Assembly (NCBI GenBank): GCA_902577525.1 | Contig: CACGZG010000004.1 | Span: 1-64,000 of the forward strand | DNA from: an uncultured Pelagibacteraceae bacterium | GTDB taxonomy: Bacteria; Pseudomonadota; Alphaproteobacteria; Pelagibacterales; Pelagibacteraceae | Direction: 5' to 3' | Length of the DNA stretch: 64,000 nucleotides | Shown: piece by piece, positions 9,360 through 18,061 of the stretch | How positions within the stretch are numbered: position 1 is the stretch's first letter | Layout of the letters: each line of letters starts with the position of its first letter | Translations under genes and position numbers: made by a program | The notes under the pieces: generated by a model | The model's database searches: none | What the model saw: the letters and a program-made list of their open reading frames with translations, nothing else | What the model was told of the DNA's origin: nothing

Positions 9360-11140
9360 GAGCTTAAAGAAGGTTGTTTTTTCATGTCTTCTTTGTTAAT
9401 ACCAGCAACTCGAACAGGTTTTTTCATAGCATCTCTTCTAAAAGGCTCACCCAATTCTTGATTTAAAATAACCTCTATAAATGTTGTAATCCCTTTTTTT
9501 TGATCTTCACAAGATTTTTTAATAGCTGCTGTTGTCTCTTCCATTGTTTTGACTGTTACACCTTTTAAACCACAAGCATCAGCTACTTTTGCAAAACTTA
9601 ACTCTGGATCTAATTCTGTTCCCACAAAATTATTATCGAACCAAAGAGTAGTATTTCTTTTTTCAGCGCCCCATTGATAATTTCTAAAAATTACCATTGT
9701 AATTGCTGGCCACTCTTCTCTTGCACATGAGCTCATTTCATTCATACTAATTCCAAACGCACCATCTCCTGCAAAACCAATTACTGGTGTATCTGGACAA
9801 CCAATTTTTGCTCCAAGTATAGATGGAAAACCATAACCACATGGCCCAAACAAACCGGGTGCCAAATATTTTCTCGGTTTTTCAAAAGTTGGATAAGCAT
9901 TTCCAATCGCACAATTATTTCCAATATCACTTGAAATAATAACATCCTCAGGCATACCAGCTTGTATTGCTCTCCAAGCTTGACGAGGAGACATTCTATC
10001 TTTATCTCTTTCTCTTGCTTCTTTGTTCCAAACTGTTCCCTCATCATCATCCTCATGATCTAAACTTGATAATTTTTGCAACCATGCAGATTTAGTTTGA
10101 TGAATTAAATCTTTTCTTTTTTGTCTATCAATATCCCCAGCAGTTGAAGATAAGTTATCTAATATTTGTGTTGCTACTAATTTGGCATCGCCACTTATTC
10201 CAACAGTTACTTTTTTAGTTAATCCAATTCTATCTGGATTCATATCTACCTGAATAATGCTTGCTTTTTTTGGCCAATAATCAATTCCATATCCTGGAAG
10301 TGTTGAAAAAGGATTTAATCTTGTTCCTAAAGCTAAAACCACATCTGCCTTAGAAATTAATTCCATTGCAGCCTTAGATCCATTGTATCCTAGTGGTCCA
10401 ACCGCCAAAGGGTGGCTACCAGGAAAACTATCGTTATGTTGGTAACCGGAACAAACAGGTGCGTCTAATTTTTCAGCAAGTTTTTTAGTTTCTTCGATAG
10501 CTCCACCAATCACTACACCTGCTCCAGACAAGATTACAGGAAACTTTGCTTTAGATAATAAATCAGCAGCTTTCAAAATTGCATCTGCACCACCACCCTG
10601 TCGTTCCAATCTAACAATTGGAGGAAGGTCAATATCAATTACTTGACACCAATAATCTCTTGGAACATTAATTTGCGCTGGTGCGGAACCTCTTATTGCT
10701 TTTTCGATAACTCTATTTAACACCTCAGCCATTCTTGACGGATCTCTAACCTCTTCTTGATAACACACCATATCTTTAAACAAATTCATTTGCTCAACCT
10801 CTTGAAAACCACCTTGGCCCATTGTTTTATTGGCTGCTTGAGGAGTTACTAAAAGTAGTGGCGTATGATTCCAATATGCTGTTTTAATTGGGGTTACCAA
10901 TCCAGTAATACCAGGTCCATTTTGAGCAATGACCATTGACATCTTTCCAGTGGCTCTTGTATATCCGTCAGCTATCAGACCACCATTTGTTTCATGAGCA
11001 ACATCCCAAAAAGTTATGCCTGCATCTGGGAATATATCGGAAATTGGCATGAACGCTGAACCTATAATTCCAAAAGAGTGTTCTATACCGTGCATTTGTA
11101 AAACTTTTACAAAAGCTTCTTCTGTTGTCATTTTAGTCAT
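9356..11140 (-). CDS. xsc: sulfoacetaldehyde acetyltransferase
   Basis: Thiamine-diphosphate enzyme that converts sulfoacetaldehyde and phosphate to acetyl phosphate and sulfite, the desulfonating step of taurine and isethionate breakdown. The 594-residue sequence has the three-domain TPP fold: AHETNGG with catalytic Glu50, the Xsc-typical GFGIIGSAFMPISD-like N-terminus and PQAANKTMGQGGFQEVEQM stretch, and the TPP/magnesium motif from GDG at about 458 to Asn about 487. These segments separate it from acetolactate synthases. It is divergent from suyAB across 110 bp, consistent with shared regulation of sulfonate use. Confidence 0.94.
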   Translation of the reverse strand: MTKMTTEEAFVKVLQMHGIEHSFGIIGSAFMPISDIFPDAGITFWDVAHETNGGLIADGYTRATGKMSMVIAQNGPGITGLVTPIKTAYWNHTPLLLVTPQAANKTMGQGGFQEVEQMNLFKDMVCYQEEVRDPSRMAEVLNRVIEKAIRGSAPAQINVPRDYWCQVIDIDLPPIVRLERQGGGADAILKAADLLSKAKFPVILSGAGVVIGGAIEETKKLAEKLDAPVCSGYQHNDSFPGSHPLAVGPLGYNGSKAAMELISKADVVLALGTRLNPFSTLPGYGIDYWPKKASIIQVDMNPDRIGLTKKVTVGISGDAKLVATQILDNLSSTAGDIDRQKRKDLIHQTKSAWLQKLSSLDHEDDDEGTVWNKEARERDKDRMSPRQAWRAIQAGMPEDVIISSDIGNNCAIGNAYPTFEKPRKYLAPGLFGPCGYGFPSILGAKIGCPDTPVIGFAGDGAFGISMNEMSSCAREEWPAITMVIFRNYQWGAEKRNTTLWFDNNFVGTELDPELSFAKVADACGLKGVTVKTMEETTAAIKKSCEDQKKGITTFIEVILNQELGEPFRRDAMKKPVRVAGINKEDMKKQPSLSS

Positions 11141-11250
11141 TAATAGAACCTTTCTTAATTAGTTTAAGATAATTTTTAAAAACTAATTGTTAATTTTGGT
11201 GATTAATATATAAGTTTTCACAAAATTCAAACAACAAATCGACACTATAA

Positions 11251-11535
11251 ATGGCCACAGATATAATTATTCACGACCAAAAAGATAATGTGGGAGTGGT
11301 TGTAATTGAAAAAATTGCTCCAAAACAAGATTGCTCTTGCTGGATAATGGAAAATGACAGTTCTGTAAATATTCAATCATTAGATGAAATCCCATTAGGA
11401 CACAAAATTGCAATGACTGATTTGAAAGAGGGAGATACTATATTAAAATATGGTCATGATATTGGTAAGGTCGTGAAATCAATTAAAAAAGGTGAACATG
11501 TCCATGTTCATAATGTAAAAACAAAAAAATGGTAA
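11251..11535 (+). CDS. suyA: (2R)-sulfolactate sulfo-lyase, alpha (small) subunit, SAF/UxaA N-terminal domain
   Basis: Small subunit of the lyase that splits 3-sulfolactate into pyruvate and sulfite. Its 94 residues form a single SAF-type domain as at the N-terminus of altronate/galactarate dehydratases, with the metal or substrate segments CSCWIM and [11 protein letters not shown]. The paired large subunit starts 4 bp later. UxaA-type sugar acid dehydratase is the alternative, but the split organisation, the close SuyB-like partner and the xsc and sulfite exporter neighbours favour SuyA. Confidence 0.85.
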   Translation: MATDIIIHDQKDNVGVVVIEKIAPKQDCSCWIMENDSSVNIQSLDEIPLGHKIAMTDLKEGDTILKYGHDIGKVVKSIKKGEHVHVHNVKTKKW

Positions 11536-11539
11536 AAAA

Positions 11540-12706
11540 ATGGAAATACCAAAAACTTTTCTAGGCTATAAAAGAGAAAACGGAAGGGCTGGTACAAGAA
11601 ATCACGTCATAATTCTTCCTGTGGATGATATTTCTAACGCTTGTGCTGAGGCGGTTTCAAATAATATTAAAGGAACTATTGCATTACCCCACTCATATGG
11701 AAGACTTCAATTTGGTGCAGATTTAGAGTTACATTTTAGAACAATGATTGGAACAGGAAGTAATCCAAATGTTGCCGCTGTAATTGTGATTGGTATTGAA
11801 CCTAAATGGACAAAAAGAATTGTAGATGGAATTGCAAAAACTGGAAAACCAGTTGAGGGATTTCATATCGAAAGGACTGGTGATATTGGCACGGTTATGA
11901 AAGCATCGAAAAAAGCACAAGAATTTGTAATGTGGGCTTCCGAAAAACAAAGAGAGGAATGTCCTATAAGTGATTTATGGATATCAGTAAAATGTGGTGA
12001 GTCTGATACTACTTCTGGCTTAGCCTCTAATCCGACTGTTGGGAATTTAATGGATAAACTTGAACCTCTTGGGGTACATTTATGTTTTGGTGAGACATCA
12101 GAGCTAACAGGAGCAGAAAAAGTTTGTGCTACCAGAGGAGCTACAAAAGAAGCTTCTGAAAAATTTATGAAAACTTGGAGTGCATATAATGATTTTATAT
12201 TAAAAGAAGCTACAGATGATCTTTCTGAAAGTCAGCCAACAGCTGGAAATATAGCAGGTGGTTTAACGACTATTGAGGAAAAAGCTTTTGGAAATTTTCA
12301 AAAAATTGGAAATTGCAAATTTGTTGATGTTTTAGAGCCAGCTGAGGAACCAAAAAAAGGAAAAGGTTTATACTTCATGGATACATCTTCTGCTGCAGCA
12401 GAATGTGTAACTTTACAAGCAGCTGCAGGATTTAATATTCATTTATTTCCAACTGGTCAAGGTAATATTGTAGGAAATCCTATTGAGCCAGTTATAAAAT
12501 TAACTGCAAATCCGCTAACAGTAAAATCTATGGGTGAACATATAGATTGTGACGTTTCAAAAATTTTATCTCGAGAAATGAATTTGTCTGAAGCAGGTGA
12601 TGAATTAATTAAAACAACTTTAAAGGTTGCAAACGGTCGATTAACATGTGCAGAAGCCCTAGGGCATAGAGAGTTTGTAATGACTAAACTTTATAGAAGT
12701 GCTTGA
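11540..12706 (+). CDS. suyB: (2R)-sulfolactate sulfo-lyase, beta (large) subunit
   Basis: Large subunit of sulfolactate sulfo-lyase, a UxaA/GarD-family C-terminal domain protein of 388 residues. It begins with the family signature [15 protein letters not shown] (about residues 8-22) and contains [19 protein letters not shown] (about 150-168), the conserved cysteine region of this family. It acts with SuyA to release pyruvate for central metabolism and sulfite for export or oxidation. Its stop codon is 1 bp from the stop of the convergent TauE-type gene. Substrate is inferred from family and context. Confidence 0.87.
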   Translation: MEIPKTFLGYKRENGRAGTRNHVIILPVDDISNACAEAVSNNIKGTIALPHSYGRLQFGADLELHFRTMIGTGSNPNVAAVIVIGIEPKWTKRIVDGIAKTGKPVEGFHIERTGDIGTVMKASKKAQEFVMWASEKQREECPISDLWISVKCGESDTTSGLASNPTVGNLMDKLEPLGVHLCFGETSELTGAEKVCATRGATKEASEKFMKTWSAYNDFILKEATDDLSESQPTAGNIAGGLTTIEEKAFGNFQKIGNCKFVDVLEPAEEPKKGKGLYFMDTSSAAAECVTLQAAAGFNIHLFPTGQGNIVGNPIEPVIKLTANPLTVKSMGEHIDCDVSKILSREMNLSEAGDELIKTTLKVANGRLTCAEALGHREFVMTKLYRSA

Positions 12707-12707
12707 A

Positions 12708-13793
12708 CTATTTTGTTGGTTTTGCGAAATATTTTTTTCTCCAAATTGATAGAAATCTTCTTATAAAAGCAGCGCCAATTCCCAAAAACACAGCAAACAT
12801 AATTGAAAATAAACCATAAAAGAATGGCATATCATTTGAAAATTCTTTTATAAATTGAGAAAAAAAGTTTAGATCTTGACTCATTGATTGAATAGTTTCT
12901 TTATTAATTTCTTCTGCAAAAAAAGTATCATAAGCAATAGCTATTCCAACAATTAAAAGTAAAATAGCTAATAATGCTTTTAATCCTGAACTATCGATTT
13001 GTTCTCCAAGTTTTTGACCAACTTGAACTCCCACAATTGATCCTATAACCAACAGCAAAACTAACATTAAATCTATTGAGCCATAATTAAATGAATGCAA
13101 AAATGTCACTATGACACTTACAAATATAGTTACAAATAAAGATGTACCAGGAACTAATTTTGTTGGCATCTTTATTAAATAAATCATTGCAGGAACTAAA
13201 ATAAAAGCTCCACCTATTCCCATAATTGCTGCAATAAATCCAACTAATAATCCAATTACAATAGGGGTAAATATACTCTCATATAATTTAGATTTTGGAA
13301 ATCGCATTCTAAAAGGAAGACCGTGTATCCAATAATGGACATGAAGTTTTTTTCTCTCTACAACATTCTTTTTTGCTTTGTCGATCTCTCCTAAGCTTTC
13401 AACCAACATCAATGTACCAATTATTGCAAGTATGTACATATAAGCTAAAGAAATAACTGTATCTATTTTTCCAATATCTTTAAAATATGTAAATGTATAA
13501 ATACCTAAAGCAGTTCCTATTGATCCACCAATTACAATCATGAAACCCATTTTGTAATCAAGGGTATTTTTTAAATAATGTGTAGTAGATCCTGAAACTG
13601 AGGTAGCTAAAATATTATTTGCTTCATTTGCAACAGCATAAGCTGGTGGAACGCCCATAAAAATTAAAAATGGTGTCATTAAAAAGCCTCCACCAACACC
13701 AAATAAACCTGATAACACTCCAACTATTGCACTTAACAAAAGTATTTCAACTGGATTAATAAATACTTGAGCTATTGGTAAAAAAACTTCCAT
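12708..13793 (-). CDS. tauE: TauE/SafE-family sulfite exporter
   Basis: Inner-membrane exporter of the TauE/SafE (DUF81) family. In sulfonate degraders members remove sulfite released inside the cell. Two repeats each carry the glycine-rich signature: GVLSGLFGVGGGFLMTP near residue 21 and GFIAAIMGIGGAFILVP near residue 185. About nine or ten hydrophobic segments are spread over 361 residues, with a long soluble loop between the halves. It faces suyB tail to tail and follows a 44-aa membrane microprotein by 25 bp. The position between suyAB and the apr genes supports sulfite as cargo. Confidence 0.85.
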   Translation of the reverse strand: MEVFLPIAQVFINPVEILLLSAIVGVLSGLFGVGGGFLMTPFLIFMGVPPAYAVANEANNILATSVSGSTTHYLKNTLDYKMGFMIVIGGSIGTALGIYTFTYFKDIGKIDTVISLAYMYILAIIGTLMLVESLGEIDKAKKNVVERKKLHVHYWIHGLPFRMRFPKSKLYESIFTPIVIGLLVGFIAAIMGIGGAFILVPAMIYLIKMPTKLVPGTSLFVTIFVSVIVTFLHSFNYGSIDLMLVLLLVIGSIVGVQVGQKLGEQIDSSGLKALLAILLLIVGIAIAYDTFFAEEINKETIQSMSQDLNFFSQFIKEFSNDMPFFYGLFSIMFAVFLGIGAAFIRRFLSIWRKKYFAKPTK

Positions 13794-13818
13794 TTAAAAT
13801 AAAACTTTTAATCTTTTA

Positions 13819-13953
13819 TTATTTAAAAGTTAAAAATGTTCCAACTAAGATGACACTCCAACATGCTACTATTGCTGAAAAAATCCCTGTTTTAATAAAA
13901 GTTGTTTTTTTGTTTAAAATTTTTTGTGGGATTTTTATATTTGAAAGGTGCAT
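13819..13953 (-). CDS. 44-aa membrane microprotein upstream of tauE
   Basis: An ATG-to-TAA frame of 44 codons running toward tauE, whose start is 25 bp downstream. A basic N-terminus (about 20 residues with PQKILNKKTTF) precedes one hydrophobic helix (about 23-42, GIFSAIVACWSVILVGTF). A TTGACA-16-TATTGA promoter-like pair lies just upstream. No family is recognised. The arrangement suggests co-expression with the exporter, perhaps as an accessory subunit, but this is inference. Confidence 0.55.
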   Translation of the reverse strand: MHLSNIKIPQKILNKKTTFIKTGIFSAIVACWSVILVGTFLTFK

Positions 13954-13963
13954 CTCTAAACCT

Positions 13964-13991
13964 TCAATACACCTAGCAGAAAAATTGTCAA
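13964..13991 (-). promoter_or_regulatory. candidate promoter of the 44-aa protein/tauE unit
   Basis: Reading leftward, a perfect -35 TTGACA (13991-13986), a 16-bp spacer and TATTGA (13969-13964) lie about 10 bp before the ATG at 13953. The full TTGACA match is uncommon in this window. Pattern-based call. Confidence 0.4.
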
Positions 13992-14023
13992 ACTATTATT
14001 GAGTATAATTGTTTTTTTTTGAA

Positions 14024-14374
14024 TTAGTAAATTGTTGCACCGAAGACCTTAATTTCTCCATCCTCAACTCCCAAGACCAATCTTCCTAAAAATTCTCCAG
14101 GAAACTTCTTATTAGTTTGTTTTATTAAAATTGTAATATGCTCTCCCCGCCTCAACGTTCCAAACGGCTCATAAGTCTCATTTAAATTAGTAATAAGTTC
14201 ATTATTAGCCCACTGTTTACCAAGTTCTACTTCATTAGCTCCAAATAACATCTGTGTGGAGAAATCTCTTGTAAAACCTCCATAGTCCTTCATATTTGAT
14301 GATCTTACTAAATTTTCCCAAAATGGTTTGCCAATACTAAAGATCTCTTCATCTGTTTTAGATAATAAGTCCAT
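14024..14374 (-). CDS. conserved-looking hypothetical protein following aprA
   Basis: A soluble 116-residue protein that I do not recognise. It begins MDLLSKTDEEIF and has aromatic and glycine-rich segments (GKPFWENL, KDYGGFTRDF, GEFLGRLVLGVEDGEIKVFG) with alternating hydrophobic residues in the C-terminal half, consistent with a small alpha+beta barrel such as an NTF2-like or cystatin-like fold. It starts 25 bp after the aprA stop on the same strand, so it is probably the last gene of aprM-aprB-aprA. No cysteine is present, which argues against metal-cluster or redox chemistry. A role with APS reductase or sulfite is inferred only from position. Confidence 0.7.
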   Translation of the reverse strand: MDLLSKTDEEIFSIGKPFWENLVRSSNMKDYGGFTRDFSTQMLFGANEVELGKQWANNELITNLNETYEPFGTLRRGEHITILIKQTNKKFPGEFLGRLVLGVEDGEIKVFGATIY

Positions 14375-14399
14375 GGATTAGAAAAAAAATTTTTATTTG

Positions 14400-16259
14400 T
14401 TACGAGGCCTTTTTTTTCTCTTTTTCATCTACGATATGATAAACAGGCACTTTTTCCAGTGAAAATTTTCCAGTCTTAGGATCTCTTCTTGAAACTGTCA
14501 AACAGTGCCAATTTTTATCATCTAATTTCATGTGATCGCCTCTATAATAATATCCAGGCCAACGAGTTTCCTCTCTAAACAATGTGTGCTCAGTTACACA
14601 TTGAGAGGTTAATGCTCTATGTTTTAATTCCCAAGCTCTCATCAACTGGTGATAGTCTTCAGCACCTACTTTTTCCAAGTCCTCTACCAACCATTCTAAG
14701 AGTTCTAACGCTCTTTTAAGCATGTTCCCATTAGTCATATAATTTGAAGTTATACCACCAACGTATTCATCCATAATTTTTTGAAGTCTTTGAAGTCCTT
14801 GAATTGGTGAAATGTAACTCGGTGAAACTGTTCCACCCGTAATTTCATTTTGAGCGATAGTAAAAGTATCTAAAGGTTTATAAACAGCTGTTTTAAAATC
14901 ATCACATTGTTTATCAGAAACATTTATTCCTTCAGCTTTTTTATCTTCAATATATTTTACAGCTGCTTTAGCTGCTAATCTGCCCTCAGTAAATGATCCT
15001 GATGAAAACTTATGCGCACTTCCACCAACAGTATCACCAGCTCCAAATAAACCATCAATTGTTAACATTCTGTTGTAACCCCAGAAATATTCTGGAGGAG
15101 ATAAATCTTCAGGACCACTTACCCACGCACCTGAACAAGTTGCATGAGACCCCATTACATAAGGTTCCGATGTTGTTAATTCAGGATTAGTATATTTTGG
15201 ATCTATATTTTGAGATGCCCAAACTACTGCTTGTCCAACTGTCATTCCTAAAAAATTCTCCCAACCAACTGTTTCTAAATGAGGATCCTGAAAAGCTTCT
15301 TTTGTAACCATATGAATAGGCCCACCGCCTGCAGCAACTTCTTGAATAAAAGCATGATTTCTTAAACATGTAGGAGTTGGATGATGATCTATATATTCTC
15401 CAACTAATTCTTTTGTTTGCTCATACCATTTCTTCTCATAATTTTCACCATTGGCGTTCTGGGTATATGTTTTTAAATGTAAGAAATAAGCACCGACTGG
15501 TCCATAACCATCTTTAAATCTGCATAACACAATTCTATTTTCCATTTGTGTCATCTTCGCACCAGCTGCTATAGGCAATGCATATGCTGATCCATTACTC
15601 CAAGGGGCATACCAAGTTCTACCCATACCTTCTCCTACTGCTCTAGGTTTAAAAATGTGTGAAGCTCCTCCAGCAGCTACAATAACTGTTTTAGATCTAA
15701 AAACATGAAAATCTCCTGTTCGCATATTAAAACCAACTGCACCACCAATTCTATTTTCTTGTGCTTCATCCATTAATAAATGAGTGATCATTATCCTGTT
15801 ATAAATTTTATCAGCAGATTTTTTTGCTGCCTCAGCAACTATTGGTTTGTAACTCTCACCATGTATCATTATCTGCCATTTTCCTTCTCTCAAGTATCTT
15901 CCAGTTTTTTCGTTTTTCATCATTGGAAGACCCCATTCATCAAACATGTGTACTGTTGAATCTACATGTCGAGCCATGTCATATCCTAAGTCTTCTCTAA
16001 CCATACCCATTAAATCATTTCGAGCATATCTCACGTGATCTTCAGGTTGGTTTTCATCCCATTGCATTCCCATATAGCAATTTATTGCATATAGGCCTTG
16101 AGCAACGGCTCCGCTTCTATCTATATTTGCTTTTTCAACACAAATGATTTTTAAATCTCTACCCCAATGTCTAGCTTCAAAAGTTGCTCCAGTGCCAGCC
16201 ATACCTCCGCCAACAACTAAAACATCACATTCTTCGTAATGAGTTTTGTGCTTAGCCAT
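14400..16259 (-). CDS. aprA: adenylylsulfate (APS) reductase, alpha subunit
   Basis: FAD subunit of dissimilatory-type APS reductase. In sulfite-oxidising bacteria it works in reverse, joining sulfite to AMP to make APS and delivering electrons to the membrane. The 619 residues start with an FAD-binding fold (DVLVVGGGMAGTGATFEA, residues 13-30) and include the AprA-typical segments MGRTWYAPWSNGSAY, GSHATCSGAWVSGPED and GLFGAGDTVGGSAHKFSSGSF. It overlaps aprB by one base (TAATG). In SAR11-type genomes this enzyme belongs to the AprM-linked lineage of sulfur oxidisers, matching the aprM gene here. Confidence 0.95.
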   Translation of the reverse strand: MAKHKTHYEECDVLVVGGGMAGTGATFEARHWGRDLKIICVEKANIDRSGAVAQGLYAINCYMGMQWDENQPEDHVRYARNDLMGMVREDLGYDMARHVDSTVHMFDEWGLPMMKNEKTGRYLREGKWQIMIHGESYKPIVAEAAKKSADKIYNRIMITHLLMDEAQENRIGGAVGFNMRTGDFHVFRSKTVIVAAGGASHIFKPRAVGEGMGRTWYAPWSNGSAYALPIAAGAKMTQMENRIVLCRFKDGYGPVGAYFLHLKTYTQNANGENYEKKWYEQTKELVGEYIDHHPTPTCLRNHAFIQEVAAGGGPIHMVTKEAFQDPHLETVGWENFLGMTVGQAVVWASQNIDPKYTNPELTTSEPYVMGSHATCSGAWVSGPEDLSPPEYFWGYNRMLTIDGLFGAGDTVGGSAHKFSSGSFTEGRLAAKAAVKYIEDKKAEGINVSDKQCDDFKTAVYKPLDTFTIAQNEITGGTVSPSYISPIQGLQRLQKIMDEYVGGITSNYMTNGNMLKRALELLEWLVEDLEKVGAEDYHQLMRAWELKHRALTSQCVTEHTLFREETRWPGYYYRGDHMKLDDKNWHCLTVSRRDPKTGKFSLEKVPVYHIVDEKEKKKAS

Positions 16260-16729
16260 TAATAGTAAACCCCTTTTTTAAAAGACTCTTTTGGAACTGA
16301 TGGTAATTCTTGGTTAGTATTTAATCCTTCAGGTTCACTATATAATCTTTGGGAATTTATTTCTCCTTGATTAGGGGTATCTCCATCAGCAAGTTTTGGA
16401 ATAAATTTTCCCCATGGTTTTGTAGTTATTGGTGAAACGAAATTTTTTTCAGTTCCGTTTCTAAATTTAATTTTCCAAGAAATAGTGCCTTTCTCCTCTT
16501 CTCTTCTTACTCTTACACTGTGACCCATTGGGGCGAAATCAGCGTATCCTCTAACATCGATTGCATGATTAGGACAAGCTTTCACACAGGAATAACACTC
16601 CCAACAAAAATTTGGTTCAATATTTTTTGCACGTCTAATATTTTCATCTATGTGCATAATATCTGATGGACAAATATCTACACAGTGACCACATCCATCA
16701 CATCTTGTCATGTATACAAAAGTTGACAT
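16259..16729 (-). CDS. aprB: adenylylsulfate (APS) reductase, beta subunit (two 4Fe-4S clusters)
   Basis: Ferredoxin-like electron-transfer subunit of APS reductase. Two cluster motifs are visible: CDGCGHCVDICP (Cys10, 13, 16, 20) and CWECYSCVKACP (about residues 42-53). The C-terminal half (RVRREEEKGTISWKIKFRNG and the tail after about 110) is the AprA-wrapping extension expected for AprB. The 156-residue length is normal. It sits between aprM and aprA, 33 bp after aprM and overlapping aprA by one base. Confidence 0.95.
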   Translation of the reverse strand: MSTFVYMTRCDGCGHCVDICPSDIMHIDENIRRAKNIEPNFCWECYSCVKACPNHAIDVRGYADFAPMGHSVRVRREEEKGTISWKIKFRNGTEKNFVSPITTKPWGKFIPKLADGDTPNQGEINSQRLYSEPEGLNTNQELPSVPKESFKKGVYY

Positions 16730-16762
16730 AATTTTTAACTTTCTCCTTATCTTAATAACACA

Positions 16763-17557
16763 TTAATAATGTTTTGGCTCTTCTCTTTTTATACCTAGGC
16801 CAAATTGCTCAGGCGCATCTGCTGGAGGAGGTAAATTATCCCTTGAACCATCAGCTTCAGCTAAATTTTTTTGTATTGCTGCTCCAGGTTTATAAAACAT
16901 ATGAGCAAATTTAGACCAATAAACACCTCCAAATAAAATCAGATTAGCTGCTACAAACAAAATTAAAAATAAAAATGATAAACCTATTTGGCCATTAAAT
17001 TGGGTATAAGACCATGCTAATCCAAAAGTTGCACAAGCAAGTAAAGCTAAAACAAATAAATCTGCTTTAATAATTCTGTACCAAGGATGTGCTTCTGCAG
17101 ATACATCAACTCTTAAAAAAAACCAAAACCAATATCCTCCTATACAAGTTAAGATTGCTCCAGCATGCCAAAGCATTGACCAAGTTTCTGAATTTGATTT
17201 ATCGGCACCTGTATAACAAAAAACTAACATAGCCGAGGAAACCCAGAACAAAATAGTGCCATACATTCCAAGAACATGTGCAAGTCTTCTTTTACCAAAA
17301 CCTAATTCAGAGGTTGTTCCAATATCAACAACTGTTGTTTTAGCAATGACAGAAACCTTTTCTCCAACACCTAGCTTTTTTGTTGCAGAAAGTTTTGCTT
17401 TTTTAGCATTATTAAAAAAGTAAGTCAGATTTTTATGATGTATCATTTGTATGATTGTTCCAATTGCAATCAACAAAACCATCGCAATAATAAAAGACTG
17501 CATTGCAAAGGGTGAGATTGTTTCAGATAAAATTGAAAATGGATTGTTATTAAACAT
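16763..17557 (-). CDS. aprM: APS reductase membrane anchor
   Basis: Inner-membrane protein of 264 residues with about six hydrophobic segments, proposed in the AprM lineage to anchor AprBA and pass electrons into the respiratory chain, taking the place of the Qmo complex. The N-terminal helix (about 15-38) is followed by a cytosolic stretch, then helices around 89-110, 126-148, 165-185, 190-210. The C-terminus GLGIKREEPKHY is soluble. First gene of the aprMBA unit. The 100 bp upstream are A+T-rich with no operator I can name. Confidence 0.88.
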   Translation of the reverse strand: MFNNNPFSILSETISPFAMQSFIIAMVLLIAIGTIIQMIHHKNLTYFFNNAKKAKLSATKKLGVGEKVSVIAKTTVVDIGTTSELGFGKRRLAHVLGMYGTILFWVSSAMLVFCYTGADKSNSETWSMLWHAGAILTCIGGYWFWFFLRVDVSAEAHPWYRIIKADLFVLALLACATFGLAWSYTQFNGQIGLSFLFLILFVAANLILFGGVYWSKFAHMFYKPGAAIQKNLAEADGSRDNLPPPADAPEQFGLGIKREEPKHY

Positions 17558-17661
17558 TTCCGCCTTTTTTGTTTAATTTTTGAATTAATTTTTTAAGTTT
17601 TATATATAGTTGAATTTATAGTGCAACCTCAAACTAGGGTCAATTTGTCATTAATAACAGG

Positions 17662-18060
17662 CTATTTATTTCTTTTATAGTGTTGTTTATTTGGGATTAC
17701 AGACCTCACTCCCCCTTGAGGATTATCAACATCACCTTCTCTACGGGGAATCAGGTGTAGATGACAATGTAAAATTGATTGACCAGAAACTTTTCCAATA
17801 TTTGTTCCCAAATTAAATCCTTTAACTGTCGGATCTTTTTTTGTAATTTCTTTTTTTATAATTTGAATAAGTTCATTACAGGCAACTAATTCATCATTAG
17901 ATAAATCAAAATAATCTTTTATATGTCTTTTAGGAATAATTAAACAATGATGTTCTGTGACTGGATAAGAGTCATAACTTGCGTAAGCTAATTCATTTTC
18001 GTGAGCACATCCACTTTTGTTAATATCACAGAATAAACAAGGGTTATTTGGGTCTTTCAT
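17662..18060 (-). CDS. HIT-family nucleotide hydrolase
   Basis: Histidine-triad protein of the HinT/Hit type, which hydrolyses purine nucleotide phosphoramidates or dinucleoside polyphosphates. The catalytic triad reads HCHLHL within GQSILHCHLHLIPRR near the C-terminus. The N-terminus has CLFCDI and a further cysteine that may form a structural zinc site. A longer frame runs up to 18102, but ATG 18060 (MKDPNN) gives the family-normal length of about 132 residues and falls 1 bp after the pabC stop. Last gene of the metC-to-HIT run. Confidence 0.85.
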   Translation of the reverse strand: MKDPNNPCLFCDINKSGCAHENELAYASYDSYPVTEHHCLIIPKRHIKDYFDLSNDELVACNELIQIIKKEITKKDPTVKGFNLGTNIGKVSGQSILHCHLHLIPRREGDVDNPQGGVRSVIPNKQHYKRNK

Positions 18061-18061
18061 T

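Noticed and set aside
9781..10056. 91-codon frame inside xsc on the same strand
   Set aside because: Out-of-frame within a strongly conserved TPP enzyme.
13775..14002. 75-codon rightward frame over the gap before the apr genes
   Set aside because: It overlaps the better leftward 44-aa frame, which has a promoter-like pair and fits the operon.
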